Origin: Brucella anthropi_A
Lineage (GTDB): Bacteria; Pseudomonadota; Alphaproteobacteria; Rhizobiales; Rhizobiaceae
Reading direction: 5' to 3'
Assembly: GCF_046630315.1 (NCBI RefSeq)
Contig: NZ_LQBD01000008.1
Span: forward strand, 62,001-126,000
Length of the DNA: 64,000 nucleotides
How positions within the stretch are numbered: the stretch's first letter is position 1; each line of letters opens with the position of its first letter. Under the pieces are notes generated by a model, which saw only the letters and a program-made list of their open reading frames with translations, was not told the DNA's origin and searched no databases. Both the position numbers and the translations under genes were made by a program. Of the stretch, positions 42,635 to 50,174 are shown one piece after another.

Positions 42635-44038
42635 TCAGCGTACCCAGAAAGCGCGAGTGAACAGGATATAGACCGTAACAAGCTCCAGACGCCCGACCAG
42701 CATCAGGAAGGACAGGACCCACAGGGCCGGGTCGCGGATGGTTGAAAAATTGCCGACGGGGCCGATCGTGTCGCCGAGGCCGGGGCCGACATTGGAAAGC
42801 GCGGTCAGGGAGCCGGTGAAGGCCGAAACGAAGTCGAGCCCGAGGGAGGCGAGCAGAACCGCCCCCGTGATGAGCGACGCACAATAGAGAAACAGGTAGA
42901 GCAGCACATTCTGGGCGATGTCGCCGGAGACTTCCGAGCTGCCGTACCGGATCTTGATGACGGCGTGGGGCATGATGAGGCGGGCGAGATTGGCCCGCGT
43001 CAGGCTCCACAGGATGATGAGGCGGTTCATCTTGATGCCGCCGGAGGTGGAGCCGGCGCAGCCGCCCAGAAACGAGGCGAGAAAGAAAATTCCGATCGCC
43101 GGCGGTCCCCAGAGCGAATAATCCTCCGTGGCATAGCCCGTCGTCGTCATGACGGACACGAAATGAAACGAGGCGGAAATCAGCGCTTCGCCGAACGGAA
43201 TGTGGGAACCGAGCCGCAGAACCACCGCCAGCGCAAAGCTGAACCCGATGACGATGGTGAAGAACAGTTTCACCTGCGGATCGGCAAGCAGTTCCATACG
43301 GCGCGGCATGAAGGCCTTGATGTAAAGCACGAAGGGAAGCGCCGAAAGAGCCATGAAGATCGTGGACACGACCAGAAGAAGCTGGTTCCCCTGATAGAAG
43401 CCGATCGAGTTGTCATGCGTGGAAAAGCCCGCCGTGGCGACCGTGGTAAGACCATGATTGATCGCGTCGAACGTGCTCATGCCGACTGCGAAATAGGAAA
43501 TGATGCAGGCCGCCGTCAGGCTGAGATAGGCAAGCACGATGCCCAGCGCGATCTGGTTCATGCGCGGGAGGATTTTTTCCGACTTGTCGGAATTCTCCAT
43601 GTGAAAAAGCGCAAGTCCGCCAGCCCGCAGCGAAGGCAGCATCAGAAGCGCCAGGCCGATAAAGCCGACGCCCCCGATCCAGCACAGAAGCGAGCGCCAC
43701 AGCAGGATGCCGCGCTGCATGTTGTCGAGCCCGGTCAGCGCGGTCGCGCCTGTCGACGTCACCCCCGACATGGCCTCGAAGAATGCCGTCGCATAGCTGA
43801 TCGGCAGATGCGAGAAATAAAGCGGGATGGAACCCAGAAAGCTCGCGGTCAGCCACAGGCAGGCCGTGAGGAGGAAGCCCAGCCGCGGCGTGAAGCGCAT
43901 GGTCTGGTTTTGCGTGGCAAGCAGGATGAGCGTGGAAAGCGCGCCCGTCGTCGCGGCGGAGCGCACGAAGATCAGCCAGTCGTCGCTTCCATCGCGCAGG
44001 TCGATTGCCGCTGGCAGAAGCATGGCAGCAGCCATCAA
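42635..44038 (-). CDS. trkH: Trk-type potassium uptake protein TrkH
   Basis: 467 residues or slightly more. This is the potassium-translocating membrane subunit of Trk, with four pore-loop motifs: GVTSTGATALTG, TVATAGFSTHD, VMTTTGYATED and SNVGPGLGD. The annotated start is TTG 44038 or the next ATG, with no ribosome binding site. The frame stays open upstream and encodes a plausible first helix (YKTVANICARFGLL); an ATT codon at 44080 lies 9 nt after GGAG, so an unusual start is possible. TrkA is not in this window. Confidence 0.88.
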   Translation of the reverse strand: MMAAAMLLPAAIDLRDGSDDWLIFVRSAATTGALSTLILLATQNQTMRFTPRLGFLLTACLWLTASFLGSIPLYFSHLPISYATAFFEAMSGVTSTGATALTGLDNMQRGILLWRSLLCWIGGVGFIGLALLMLPSLRAGGLALFHMENSDKSEKILPRMNQIALGIVLAYLSLTAACIISYFAVGMSTFDAINHGLTTVATAGFSTHDNSIGFYQGNQLLLVVSTIFMALSALPFVLYIKAFMPRRMELLADPQVKLFFTIVIGFSFALAVVLRLGSHIPFGEALISASFHFVSVMTTTGYATEDYSLWGPPAIGIFFLASFLGGCAGSTSGGIKMNRLIILWSLTRANLARLIMPHAVIKIRYGSSEVSGDIAQNVLLYLFLYCASLITGAVLLASLGLDFVSAFTGSLTALSNVGPGLGDTIGPVGNFSTIRDPALWVLSFLMLVGRLELVTVYILFTRAFWVR

Positions 44039-44080
44039 GAGGCCGAAACGCGCGCAGATATTGGCGACTGTCTTGTAAAT

Positions 44081-44464
44081 GGCTGCCGGCTCCGGGGTTG
44101 GGCAAGGGATAGCGTGTGTGCTGCCTGTTTAGCGTGAGATCGATCCACCCGCAATGTGTGGCTGTCAAAGGCCTTGCTTAAAGATCACAAGCTGTGGCTA
44201 AACCACAGCAAATCCCTGTGGAACCTTGCAAAGATCCGGGGGCAGACCTACCTTGGCCATAATGTCGGGACATTGTCCGAATGGGACAAGGGAGCGATTC
44301 TGGTGGGTCGAGGTCCGCCGATTTAAATCGATTTTAGAGTACGCCCCAAAAGCGTGGAACGGTTTTGGACACGGTGGCTCAGGAACAAATGTGCGAAAAC
44401 AGCCCTTTGGAGCGCTGGTCTGGCCATGTCAGGCGCGACGCGCTCCGGGACCGGAGAGGAATTC
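44081..44464. promoter_or_regulatory. Divergent region between trkH and trxB
   Basis: About 384 nt. It contains a hairpin GCTGTGG / CCACAGC (44191-44209) and a perfect dyad TTGTCC-N5-GGACAA (44273-44289) preceded by a related TGTCGGGACA. These look like regulator sites for trxB. The trxB ribosome binding site is AGAGGA near 44456. Confidence 0.4.
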
Positions 44465-45439
44465 ATGTCACAGCGTCACGCGCCAGTCATCGTCATCGGC
44501 TCAGGCCCTGCCGGTTATACTGCGGCGATCTATGCTGCCCGCGCCATGCTGAAACCCATCGTCATTGCCGGGTTGCAGCAGGGTGGCCAGCTGATGATCA
44601 CCACCGATGTGGAAAACTATCCGGGCTATGCCGAGCCGGTGCAGGGGCCCTGGATGATGGACCAGATGGCGACGCAGGCGCAGAATGTCGGCGCTGAAAT
44701 CGTCCATGACATCATCACCGAGGTCGAAACCACGGCGCGGCCTTTCCGCCTGAAGGGCGATTCCGGCACGATCTATACCTGCGATGCGCTGATTATCGCG
44801 ACGGGCGCGCAGGCCAAGTGGCTTGGCCTCGACAGCGAACAGACCTTCATGGGCGGCGGCGTTTCGGCCTGCGCGACCTGTGACGGTTTCTTCTATCGCG
44901 GCAAGGATGTGGTCGTCGTCGGCGGCGGCAATACCGCCGTCGAGGAAGCGCTTTATCTGTCGCATATCGCCAAAAGCGTGACGGTCGTGCATCGCCGCGA
45001 CGGTTTCCGCGCGGAAAAGATCATGCAGGACCGCCTGCTTGCGCGCCAGAATGTCTCCGTGGTGTGGAACAGCGTGATCGACGAAATCCTCGGCACCGAG
45101 GCAAAGCCGCCCATGGGCGCAACCGTGACCGGCGTGCGGCTCAAGAATGTCGTGACGGGCGAGACGCAGGAACGCGATACGCATGGCGTTTTTGTCGCCA
45201 TCGGCCACGCACCCGCGGTTTCTTTGTTCGAGGGCAAACTCAGGCAGAAGCCGAACGGCTATCTGTGGACCGCGCCCGATTCGACGGCCACCGACGTTCC
45301 GGGCATTTTCGCCGCGGGCGACGTCACGGACGATATTTATCGTCAGGCCGTGACTGCCGCCGGCATGGGGTGCATGGCGGCTCTCGAAGCCGAGCGCTGG
45401 CTCGCTGCACAGGAACCGCTGCACGAAGCCGCGGAATAG
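44465..45439 (+). CDS. trxB: Thioredoxin reductase
   Basis: 324 residues. An FAD- and NADPH-dependent flavoenzyme that reduces thioredoxin. FAD motif GSGPAGYTAAIYAAR at the N-terminus, redox-active CATC at residues 136-139, NADPH motif GGGNTAVEEAL, and the C-terminal FAD motif GIFAAGDVTD. ATG 44465 after AGAGGA gives MSQRHAPVIVIG. It is followed by lsrB/vtlR on the same strand, 74 nt away; in S. meliloti the same pair links redox balance to regulation. Confidence 0.96.
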   Translation: MSQRHAPVIVIGSGPAGYTAAIYAARAMLKPIVIAGLQQGGQLMITTDVENYPGYAEPVQGPWMMDQMATQAQNVGAEIVHDIITEVETTARPFRLKGDSGTIYTCDALIIATGAQAKWLGLDSEQTFMGGGVSACATCDGFFYRGKDVVVVGGGNTAVEEALYLSHIAKSVTVVHRRDGFRAEKIMQDRLLARQNVSVVWNSVIDEILGTEAKPPMGATVTGVRLKNVVTGETQERDTHGVFVAIGHAPAVSLFEGKLRQKPNGYLWTAPDSTATDVPGIFAAGDVTDDIYRQAVTAAGMGCMAALEAERWLAAQEPLHEAAE

Positions 45440-45513
45440 GGCATTTCCAAGCCAGGACTGTGAGGCGGCTTTGTGTGAGGCAAATGCGGTGGAAACAATG
45501 AGAGGGAATAGCC

Positions 45514-46419
45514 GTGGTCGCACCGCTCGACTGGGATAAATTGCGCATTTTTCATGCTGCGGCTGAGGCCGGGTCGTTCACCCACGCGGCCCAGACATTG
45601 CATCTGTCGCAATCGGCTATCTCGCGTCAGGTCAGCGCGCTGGAGCAGGATGTCGGCGTTCCGCTGTTCCATCGCCATGCGCGCGGCCTGATCCTGACCG
45701 AGCAGGGCGAAACGCTTTACCGCACGGCGCATGACGTGCTGATGAAGCTCGAAAATGTGCGCTCGAAGCTGGCCGAGAGCAAGGAAAAGCCGACAGGCCG
45801 CCTGCGCGTGACGACGACCGTTGGCCTCGGTTCCGGCTGGCTGATCGAGCGCATTCAGGAATTCGTCGAGCTTTATCCCGATATCCAGCTCCAGCTCATC
45901 CTCGACAATGAGGAACTCGACCTGACGATGCGCCATGCCGATTGCGCCATCCGCCTGCGGCAGCCGCAGCAGCCGGACCTGATCCAGCGCCGCCTGTTCA
46001 CAGTGCATATGCATGTCTACGCATCGGCCGGATATGTTTCGAAATATGGCAAGCTGAATTCGATCGACGAGATCGACCAGCACCGCGTCGTCACCTTCGG
46101 CGAACCGGCGCCCAGCTATCTGACGGGCCTCAACTGGCTCGAAATCGCCGGGCGCACCGATGGAAGCTCGCGCATCCCGGTCTTGCAGGTGAACAATCTT
46201 CTGTCGATTCGCCGCGCCGTGCAGCGTGGCGTCGGTCTTGCGGTTCTGCCCGACTATATGGCCGACAAGGAATCCGGTCTGGTGCAGCTTTTGCCCGAAC
46301 TGGAGGAAATACCCTCCTTCGATACGTTCTTCTGCTATCCGGAAGCCTTGAAGAACTCCGCCAAACTGCATGCCTTCCGCGATTTCCTGTTCTCCAAGGC
46401 CCGCAACTGGACCTATTGA
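45514..46419 (+). CDS. vtlR: LysR-family regulator LsrB/VtlR
   Basis: 301 residues: an N-terminal helix-turn-helix (SFTHAAQTLHLSQSAISRQVSAL) and a C-terminal substrate-binding domain. Position next to trxB and the overall sequence fit LsrB of Sinorhizobium and VtlR of Brucella, a regulator needed for virulence that activates the small RNA AbcR2 (from the literature as I recall it). Two cysteines are present, at 144 and 274; LsrB is redox-responsive through cysteines. GTG 45514 follows AGAGGGA. An intrinsic terminator follows, and a small RNA gene lies beyond it. Confidence 0.87.
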   Translation: MVAPLDWDKLRIFHAAAEAGSFTHAAQTLHLSQSAISRQVSALEQDVGVPLFHRHARGLILTEQGETLYRTAHDVLMKLENVRSKLAESKEKPTGRLRVTTTVGLGSGWLIERIQEFVELYPDIQLQLILDNEELDLTMRHADCAIRLRQPQQPDLIQRRLFTVHMHVYASAGYVSKYGKLNSIDEIDQHRVVTFGEPAPSYLTGLNWLEIAGRTDGSSRIPVLQVNNLLSIRRAVQRGVGLAVLPDYMADKESGLVQLLPELEEIPSFDTFFCYPEALKNSAKLHAFRDFLFSKARNWTY

Positions 46420-46442
46420 TCGCCGCTTGCGACATGTTCCAG

Positions 46443-46473
46443 GGCCGCGCTGATTGCCAGCGCGGCCTTTTGC
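46443..46473 (+). terminator. Terminator of lsrB/vtlR
   Basis: A 9-bp perfect stem GGCCGCGCT / AGCGCGGCC with a 7-nt loop, followed by TTTTGC, 23 nt after the stop codon. Confidence 0.88.
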
Positions 46474-46660
46474 TTTTGCGATATCCGGCCTGCCATCAGG
46501 ACAGGGGCGTGGCTGAAAGGGAGGGGTGATTTGCCAAATTTGCGGGCATCATTGCCTTGCCGTTGCCCATGCTTTAGGCGGCTAATCTGCACATTATAAT
46601 ATTACAAAGCAGCCGCTATGCTTCTAAGTCATTGTTTTTAAATTGGTTTTAGGCTAAAGT
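46474..46660. other. Non-coding region between vtlR and the small RNA gene
   Basis: No gene is visible. The stretch 46585-46650 is AT-rich and may hold upstream promoter elements. Confidence 0.35.
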
Positions 46661-46685
46661 CAGTCATGCGTAAAACGCATGGCTG
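46661..46685. promoter_or_regulatory. Predicted LysR-type operator of the small RNA
   Basis: The dyad ATGCGT-AAA-ACGCAT (46666-46680), flanked by CAG and CTG, contains a perfect T-N11-A (T46667 to A46679), the LysR consensus layout. Its centre lies about 67 bp before the predicted start of the small RNA, the usual distance for a LysR activator. Confidence 0.6.
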
Positions 46686-46699
46686 CATTGCGCCAAAAT

Positions 46700-46734
46700 C
46701 CCATTGCAAAAACAATGGGCAGGAGGCATATAAA
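46700..46734 (+). promoter_or_regulatory. Promoter of the small RNA with a second dyad
   Basis: TTGCAA (46704-46709), 17 nt, CATATA (46727-46732). The -35 box lies inside a perfect dyad CCCATTG-N6-CAATGGG (46700-46719). Confidence 0.55.
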
Positions 46735-46738
46735 GATC

Positions 46739-46853
46739 ATCTCAGCGCTGCGTTTCCTCCTCCCATTTGCGCAGGCTGAGTGTTCCCCTCTGGAGGTTTG
46801 CCTCAAAGGCACCTTCAAAACTCAAAGCCAGACATTTGTCTGGCTTTTTTTTT
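46739..46853 (+). ncRNA. AbcR-like (alpha-r15 type) small RNA
   Basis: About 115 nt, the length reported for the AbcR RNAs of Brucella. It contains unpaired C/U-rich anti-Shine-Dalgarno stretches (CCTCCTCCCA near 46756, and TTCCCCTCTGGAGG near 46783) and ends in a strong terminator (AAAGCCAGAC / GTCTGGCTTT, then Ts, 46824-46853). AbcR RNAs base-pair with ABC-transporter mRNAs through Hfq. Its position next to vtlR and the LysR box upstream fit the known VtlR-AbcR link. The identification is by features and position, not by alignment. Confidence 0.65.
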
Positions 46854-46895
46854 GGCTTTTTCGCCAAGCTGCCCTTTCCCGGAAACCTGGACACG

Positions 46896-46918
46896 AAAAA
46901 GGGGCCTTTCGGCCCCTT
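46896..46918 (-). terminator. Terminator of the aspartate aminotransferase gene
   Basis: Minus strand: AAGGGGCC / GGCCCCTT with a GAAA loop and a following T-run (AAAAA at 46896-46900 on the plus strand). Confidence 0.85.
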
Positions 46919-46960
46919 GGTCATTTCGATCTGATCGGATCAGCGCTTTAATCCTTTGTT

Positions 46961-47012
46961 TCGACGCGCATCTTGCCCGAAAAGTGTTTCACACTTTTGG
47001 CTCGAAAATGCT
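46961..47012. repeat. GCTC-ended repeat after the aatA stop
   Basis: GACGCGCATCTTGCCCG followed by AAAAGTGTTTCACACTTTTGG and CTCGAAAATGCTC, with an AAAAGTG / CACTTTT hairpin. Related to copies near 25390, 28920 and 58540. Confidence 0.6.
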
Positions 47013-48215
47013 CTAACGCAGGCTGGCGCAGAAGCGCTGGATGCGGGTGCAGGCTTCTTCGAGAAGCGCATCCGACGTTGCATAGGAAATGCGGAAGTTC
47101 GGTCCAAGGCCGAATGCCGAACCGTGAACGACCGCCACGCCTTCGGCTTCCAGCAGTTCGGTGACGAAGTCTTCGTCGGTCTCGATGACCTTGCCTGCTT
47201 CCGTCTTCTTGCCGATCAGCTCGGCGCAGGACGGGTAGACATAGAAAGCACCTTCCGGCGTCGGGCACTGGATGCCCTTGGCCTGATTGAGCATCGACAC
47301 GACCAGATCGCGGCGCGCCTGGAAAATCTTCTTGTTTTCCGGGATGAAATCCTGCGTGCCGTTGAGCGCTTCGACCGCGGCCCATTGCGCGATGGAGCAG
47401 GCGCCGGAGGTCTGCTGACCCTGCACCATATCCATGGCCTTGATGAGCTGCAACGGGCCTGCAGCGTAACCGATACGCCAGCCGGTCATGGCATAGGCCT
47501 TCGACACGCCGTTCATGGTGAGCGTGCGGTCGTAAAGCGAAGGCTCGACCTGGGCAGGGGTGGTGAAGACGAAATCGCCATAGACCAGATGCTCATACAT
47601 GTCGTCGGTCAGGATCCAGACATGCGGATGACGCACCAGAACATCGGTCAGGGACTTCAGTTCCGTTTCCGTATAGGCCGCGCCGGTCGGGTTCGACGGC
47701 GAGTTGAAGATCAGCCACTTGGTCTTCGGCGTGATGGCCTTTTCCAGATCGGCGGCGGTCAGCTTGAAATTGTCTTCGATCTTCGTGTTGATAAAGACCG
47801 GGGTGCCGCCATTGATCGCGACCATTTCAGGATAGCTGACCCAGTAGGGGGCGGGAATGATGACTTCATCGCCGGGGTTCAGCGTCGCCATGAAGGCGTT
47901 GAACAGAATCTGCTTGCCGCCGGTGCCGACGATGGTCTGTTCCGGCTTGTAGTCGAGGCCGTTTTCACGCTTGAACTTGGCAACGATGGCCTGGCGCAGT
48001 TCCGGGATGCCGGAAATCGGCGTGTATTTCGTTTCGCCGCGGTTGATCGCGTCGATGGCAGCCTGCTTGATATTTTCCGGCGTGTCGAAGTCGGGCTCGC
48101 CCGCGCCAAGACCGATCACGTCCTTGCCCTTGGCTTTCAGTTCACGTGCTTTCTGGCTGACCGCGATGGTCGCGGATGGCTTTACACGGGAAAGGGCGTC
48201 GGCGAGAAATGCCAT
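47013..48215 (-). CDS. aatA: Aspartate aminotransferase, class I-beta
   Basis: 400 residues, PLP-dependent, moving the amino group between aspartate and 2-oxoglutarate. The PLP lysine is in NGVSKAYAMTGWRIGY, with the upstream NSPSNPTG and the C-terminal NFRISYATS arginine that binds substrate. ATG 48215 follows GGAGAT; the 13-residue extension is dropped. The protein is of the prokaryotic subgroup I-beta used by rhizobia (AatA). It is convergent with the small RNA gene. Confidence 0.93.
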   Translation of the reverse strand: MAFLADALSRVKPSATIAVSQKARELKAKGKDVIGLGAGEPDFDTPENIKQAAIDAINRGETKYTPISGIPELRQAIVAKFKRENGLDYKPEQTIVGTGGKQILFNAFMATLNPGDEVIIPAPYWVSYPEMVAINGGTPVFINTKIEDNFKLTAADLEKAITPKTKWLIFNSPSNPTGAAYTETELKSLTDVLVRHPHVWILTDDMYEHLVYGDFVFTTPAQVEPSLYDRTLTMNGVSKAYAMTGWRIGYAAGPLQLIKAMDMVQGQQTSGACSIAQWAAVEALNGTQDFIPENKKIFQARRDLVVSMLNQAKGIQCPTPEGAFYVYPSCAELIGKKTEAGKVIETDEDFVTELLEAEGVAVVHGSAFGLGPNFRISYATSDALLEEACTRIQRFCASLR

Positions 48216-48516
48216 GATAGATCTCCATAGATGGCAGGCTCTGTTAACCGGCACCGGTCGCGGTCCGGTTTTGCGGATTTTCTATGTCCCATCGGCGCGG
48301 GAAGCGCAACAGAAGGATTGTGATTTCATCGGCAATTGCCGGATTTCGCAAAAATGTGTTGCCAAAACGAACAGATTGATCAGCCATGCTGACATATCAA
48401 CGCAAAAAACTGATCGGACGGGCGATGTTGCGCTTTATGCCGGGCGGCGGAGCGTGCATTGTAGCAGCCATGCTGCATGGTTCTCAAGGCGCCATGCGGA
48501 TATGGGAGGAACGATC
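48216..48516. promoter_or_regulatory. Divergent region between aatA and the DUF1772 gene
   Basis: 301 nt presumed to carry two divergent promoters. I see only a weak AGCAGCCATGCTGC dyad near 48465-48478 and no gene. Confidence 0.3.
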
Positions 48517-48999
48517 ATGACAATGAGTTTTCAGCTGCTCGTTCTGCTGACCGCCTGGGGAAGCGCGATCACGGGCGGCATCTTCTATGCGTTCTCAAGT
48601 TTTGTGATGGCGGCGCTGGCGCGCATTCCGGCCAGTGCGGGCATGGCGGCGATGCAGTCGATCAATATCACCGTCCTCAATGGCACGTTCTTTGCCGCCT
48701 TTTTCGGAACGGCGATCCTGTGTCTCGTCATCATCATTTGCGGCTTGATGGGGCTTGGCGGCCTGTCGAAATGGGCGATGATCGGCGCGGCCATCTATCT
48801 CGTCGGCACGATCGGCGTCACGATCGCCCTCAATGTGCCGCTGAACGACCAGCTCGCGGCACTGGATGCCAATGCCGCCGCTTCGTCGGATGTCTGGCTC
48901 GCCTATGTCCGCGACTGGACCCTGTGGAATCATGTCCGCACCGTGGCGGCGCTGATCGCGGCCCTTGTGCTGGGGGTAAGCGCGCTGGCAAAGGTTTGA
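48517..48999 (+). CDS. DUF1772 membrane protein
   Basis: 160 residues with four membrane segments (about 6-28, 52-75, 80-100, 135-158). It matches the DUF1772 family, whose fungal members act as anthrone oxygenases; bacterial roles are unknown. ATG 48517 follows GGAGGA by six nt. It ends at a terminator shared with the convergent csp gene. Confidence 0.85.
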   Translation: MTMSFQLLVLLTAWGSAITGGIFYAFSSFVMAALARIPASAGMAAMQSINITVLNGTFFAAFFGTAILCLVIIICGLMGLGGLSKWAMIGAAIYLVGTIGVTIALNVPLNDQLAALDANAAASSDVWLAYVRDWTLWNHVRTVAALIAALVLGVSALAKV

Positions 49000-49017
49000 G
49001 CAAAAAACAGACAAATA

Positions 49018-49045
49018 AAAAGGCGGGCCTGACGACCCGCCTTTT
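49018..49045. terminator. Bidirectional terminator
   Basis: AAAAGGCGGG pairs with CCCGCCTTTT across an 8-nt loop, with A- and T-runs on both sides, between the DUF1772 and csp stop codons. Confidence 0.92.
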
Positions 49046-49064
49046 CCATGCCTTGCGGCAAAAC

Positions 49065-49274
49065 TTATGCTGCGACGAGGTTGTCGGCAGACGAACGGCC
49101 CGAACGACGGTCCTGAACGATTTCGTACGAAACCTTCTGGCCTTCATCGAGCGTGGCAAGGCCAGCGCGCTGAACGGCGGAAATGTGAACGAAAACGTCC
49201 GTGCCGCCCTGGTCAGGCTGGATGAAGCCGAAGCCCTTGGTCGTGTTGAACCACTTAACTGTTCCCGTAGCCAT
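49065..49274 (-). CDS. cspA: Cold-shock protein, CspA type (second copy)
   Basis: 69 residues. Nucleic-acid-binding motifs KGFGFIQP and DVFVHISAV are present. It is about 60 percent identical by eye to the Csp at 29793. The ATG follows AAAGGAA. The 5' region upstream is about 300 nt, leaving room for a long structured cold-shock leader. Confidence 0.95.
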   Translation of the reverse strand: MATGTVKWFNTTKGFGFIQPDQGGTDVFVHISAVQRAGLATLDEGQKVSYEIVQDRRSGRSSADNLVAA

Positions 49275-49588
49275 GGGAAATTCCTTTGTAACATTAGTAG
49301 TCGTGTAGTCCGTATGCTTCGCACACGTCCCTGTGGATCGAATTTATGGACAGGAGATCGTCAGGAAGCACGGCTGGCCGCACGGGTCGCAAAGTCACTC
49401 GACCGAAAAATCGATGCACCGACTATATGCGACAAATTTGACCAATACAAGCCAGCTGCACTGCCAGCTTGAACGCATTTTGATCTAGCTGGATCGGGCC
49501 GGTCTTTTTCGGCATGTCTTCGTCCCGAAACCGCTTTCCGCTTTCGGGAGACATGTTCCAGAGTGGTACGCATTTCCGATTGGCCATG
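49275..49588. other. Upstream region of cspA with a palindrome
   Basis: 314 nt without a gene. The palindrome at 49512-49556 (GCATGTCT / AGACATGT, inner CCCGAAA / TTTCGGG) belongs to the CCGGTT-type family. The rest is the likely csp leader and the end of the NUDIX transcript. Confidence 0.5.
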
Positions 49589-50029
49589 CTAAAAACTGAT
49601 TTTACTCAGGCTTTTGGCCATTCCGAGCCCAAGACGGCTCCGGGCGCTCCATAGGTCGAGCCAGAACAGCCGAAACAGGATCGGGGGGCTTCCGTCGCAG
49701 GGCGTCATTTCATGGTGATCCCAGGTTTCCGGTGTCGCCGCTTTCAGTTTCAGATGAAAGCAGTGCCTGCGATGCGGCTCCGTATACCCTTTTTCCGGGT
49801 AGTCATAATCGACGGTTTCCAGATAGATCATGCCGTCATCATAAAGAAGGCCGGTCTCCTCGGCGAATTCGCGATAGGCGGCGGCGAGAATATTTTCGCC
49901 CGCATCCACCGTGCCGCCGGGAACCTGAAGCGGTGTTTGGGGAAAATCCGGTTCCTCGAAAACGAGAAGCCGTTCCTGCCATGTGGCGTAGATCAGAACC
50001 TTATCGACGGGGGAGGCAGGCATTGTCAT
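49589..50029 (-). CDS. NUDIX hydrolase
   Basis: 146 residues with an intact Nudix box (GGTVDAGENILAAAYREFAE followed by ETGL), so a pyrophosphohydrolase acting on a nucleoside diphosphate derivative. The substrate is not evident. ATG 50029 follows GGAAA by seven nt; an ATG two codons later is also possible. It stands alone between two promoters. Confidence 0.88.
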   Translation of the reverse strand: MTMPASPVDKVLIYATWQERLLVFEEPDFPQTPLQVPGGTVDAGENILAAAYREFAEETGLLYDDGMIYLETVDYDYPEKGYTEPHRRHCFHLKLKAATPETWDHHEMTPCDGSPPILFRLFWLDLWSARSRLGLGMAKSLSKISF

Positions 50030-50174
50030 AAATCGTTTCCGCAAGGTGTGAAATCAAAGCCATCGTCGCATAAATCTGTTTAGCCACAACGCGCACATTG
50101 TTGTGAGTGGTGGCGAATGCGCTACATGGAAACTGCGGCGATCTCCTATCCTAGGCTTCGACAGGAAGTGCATA

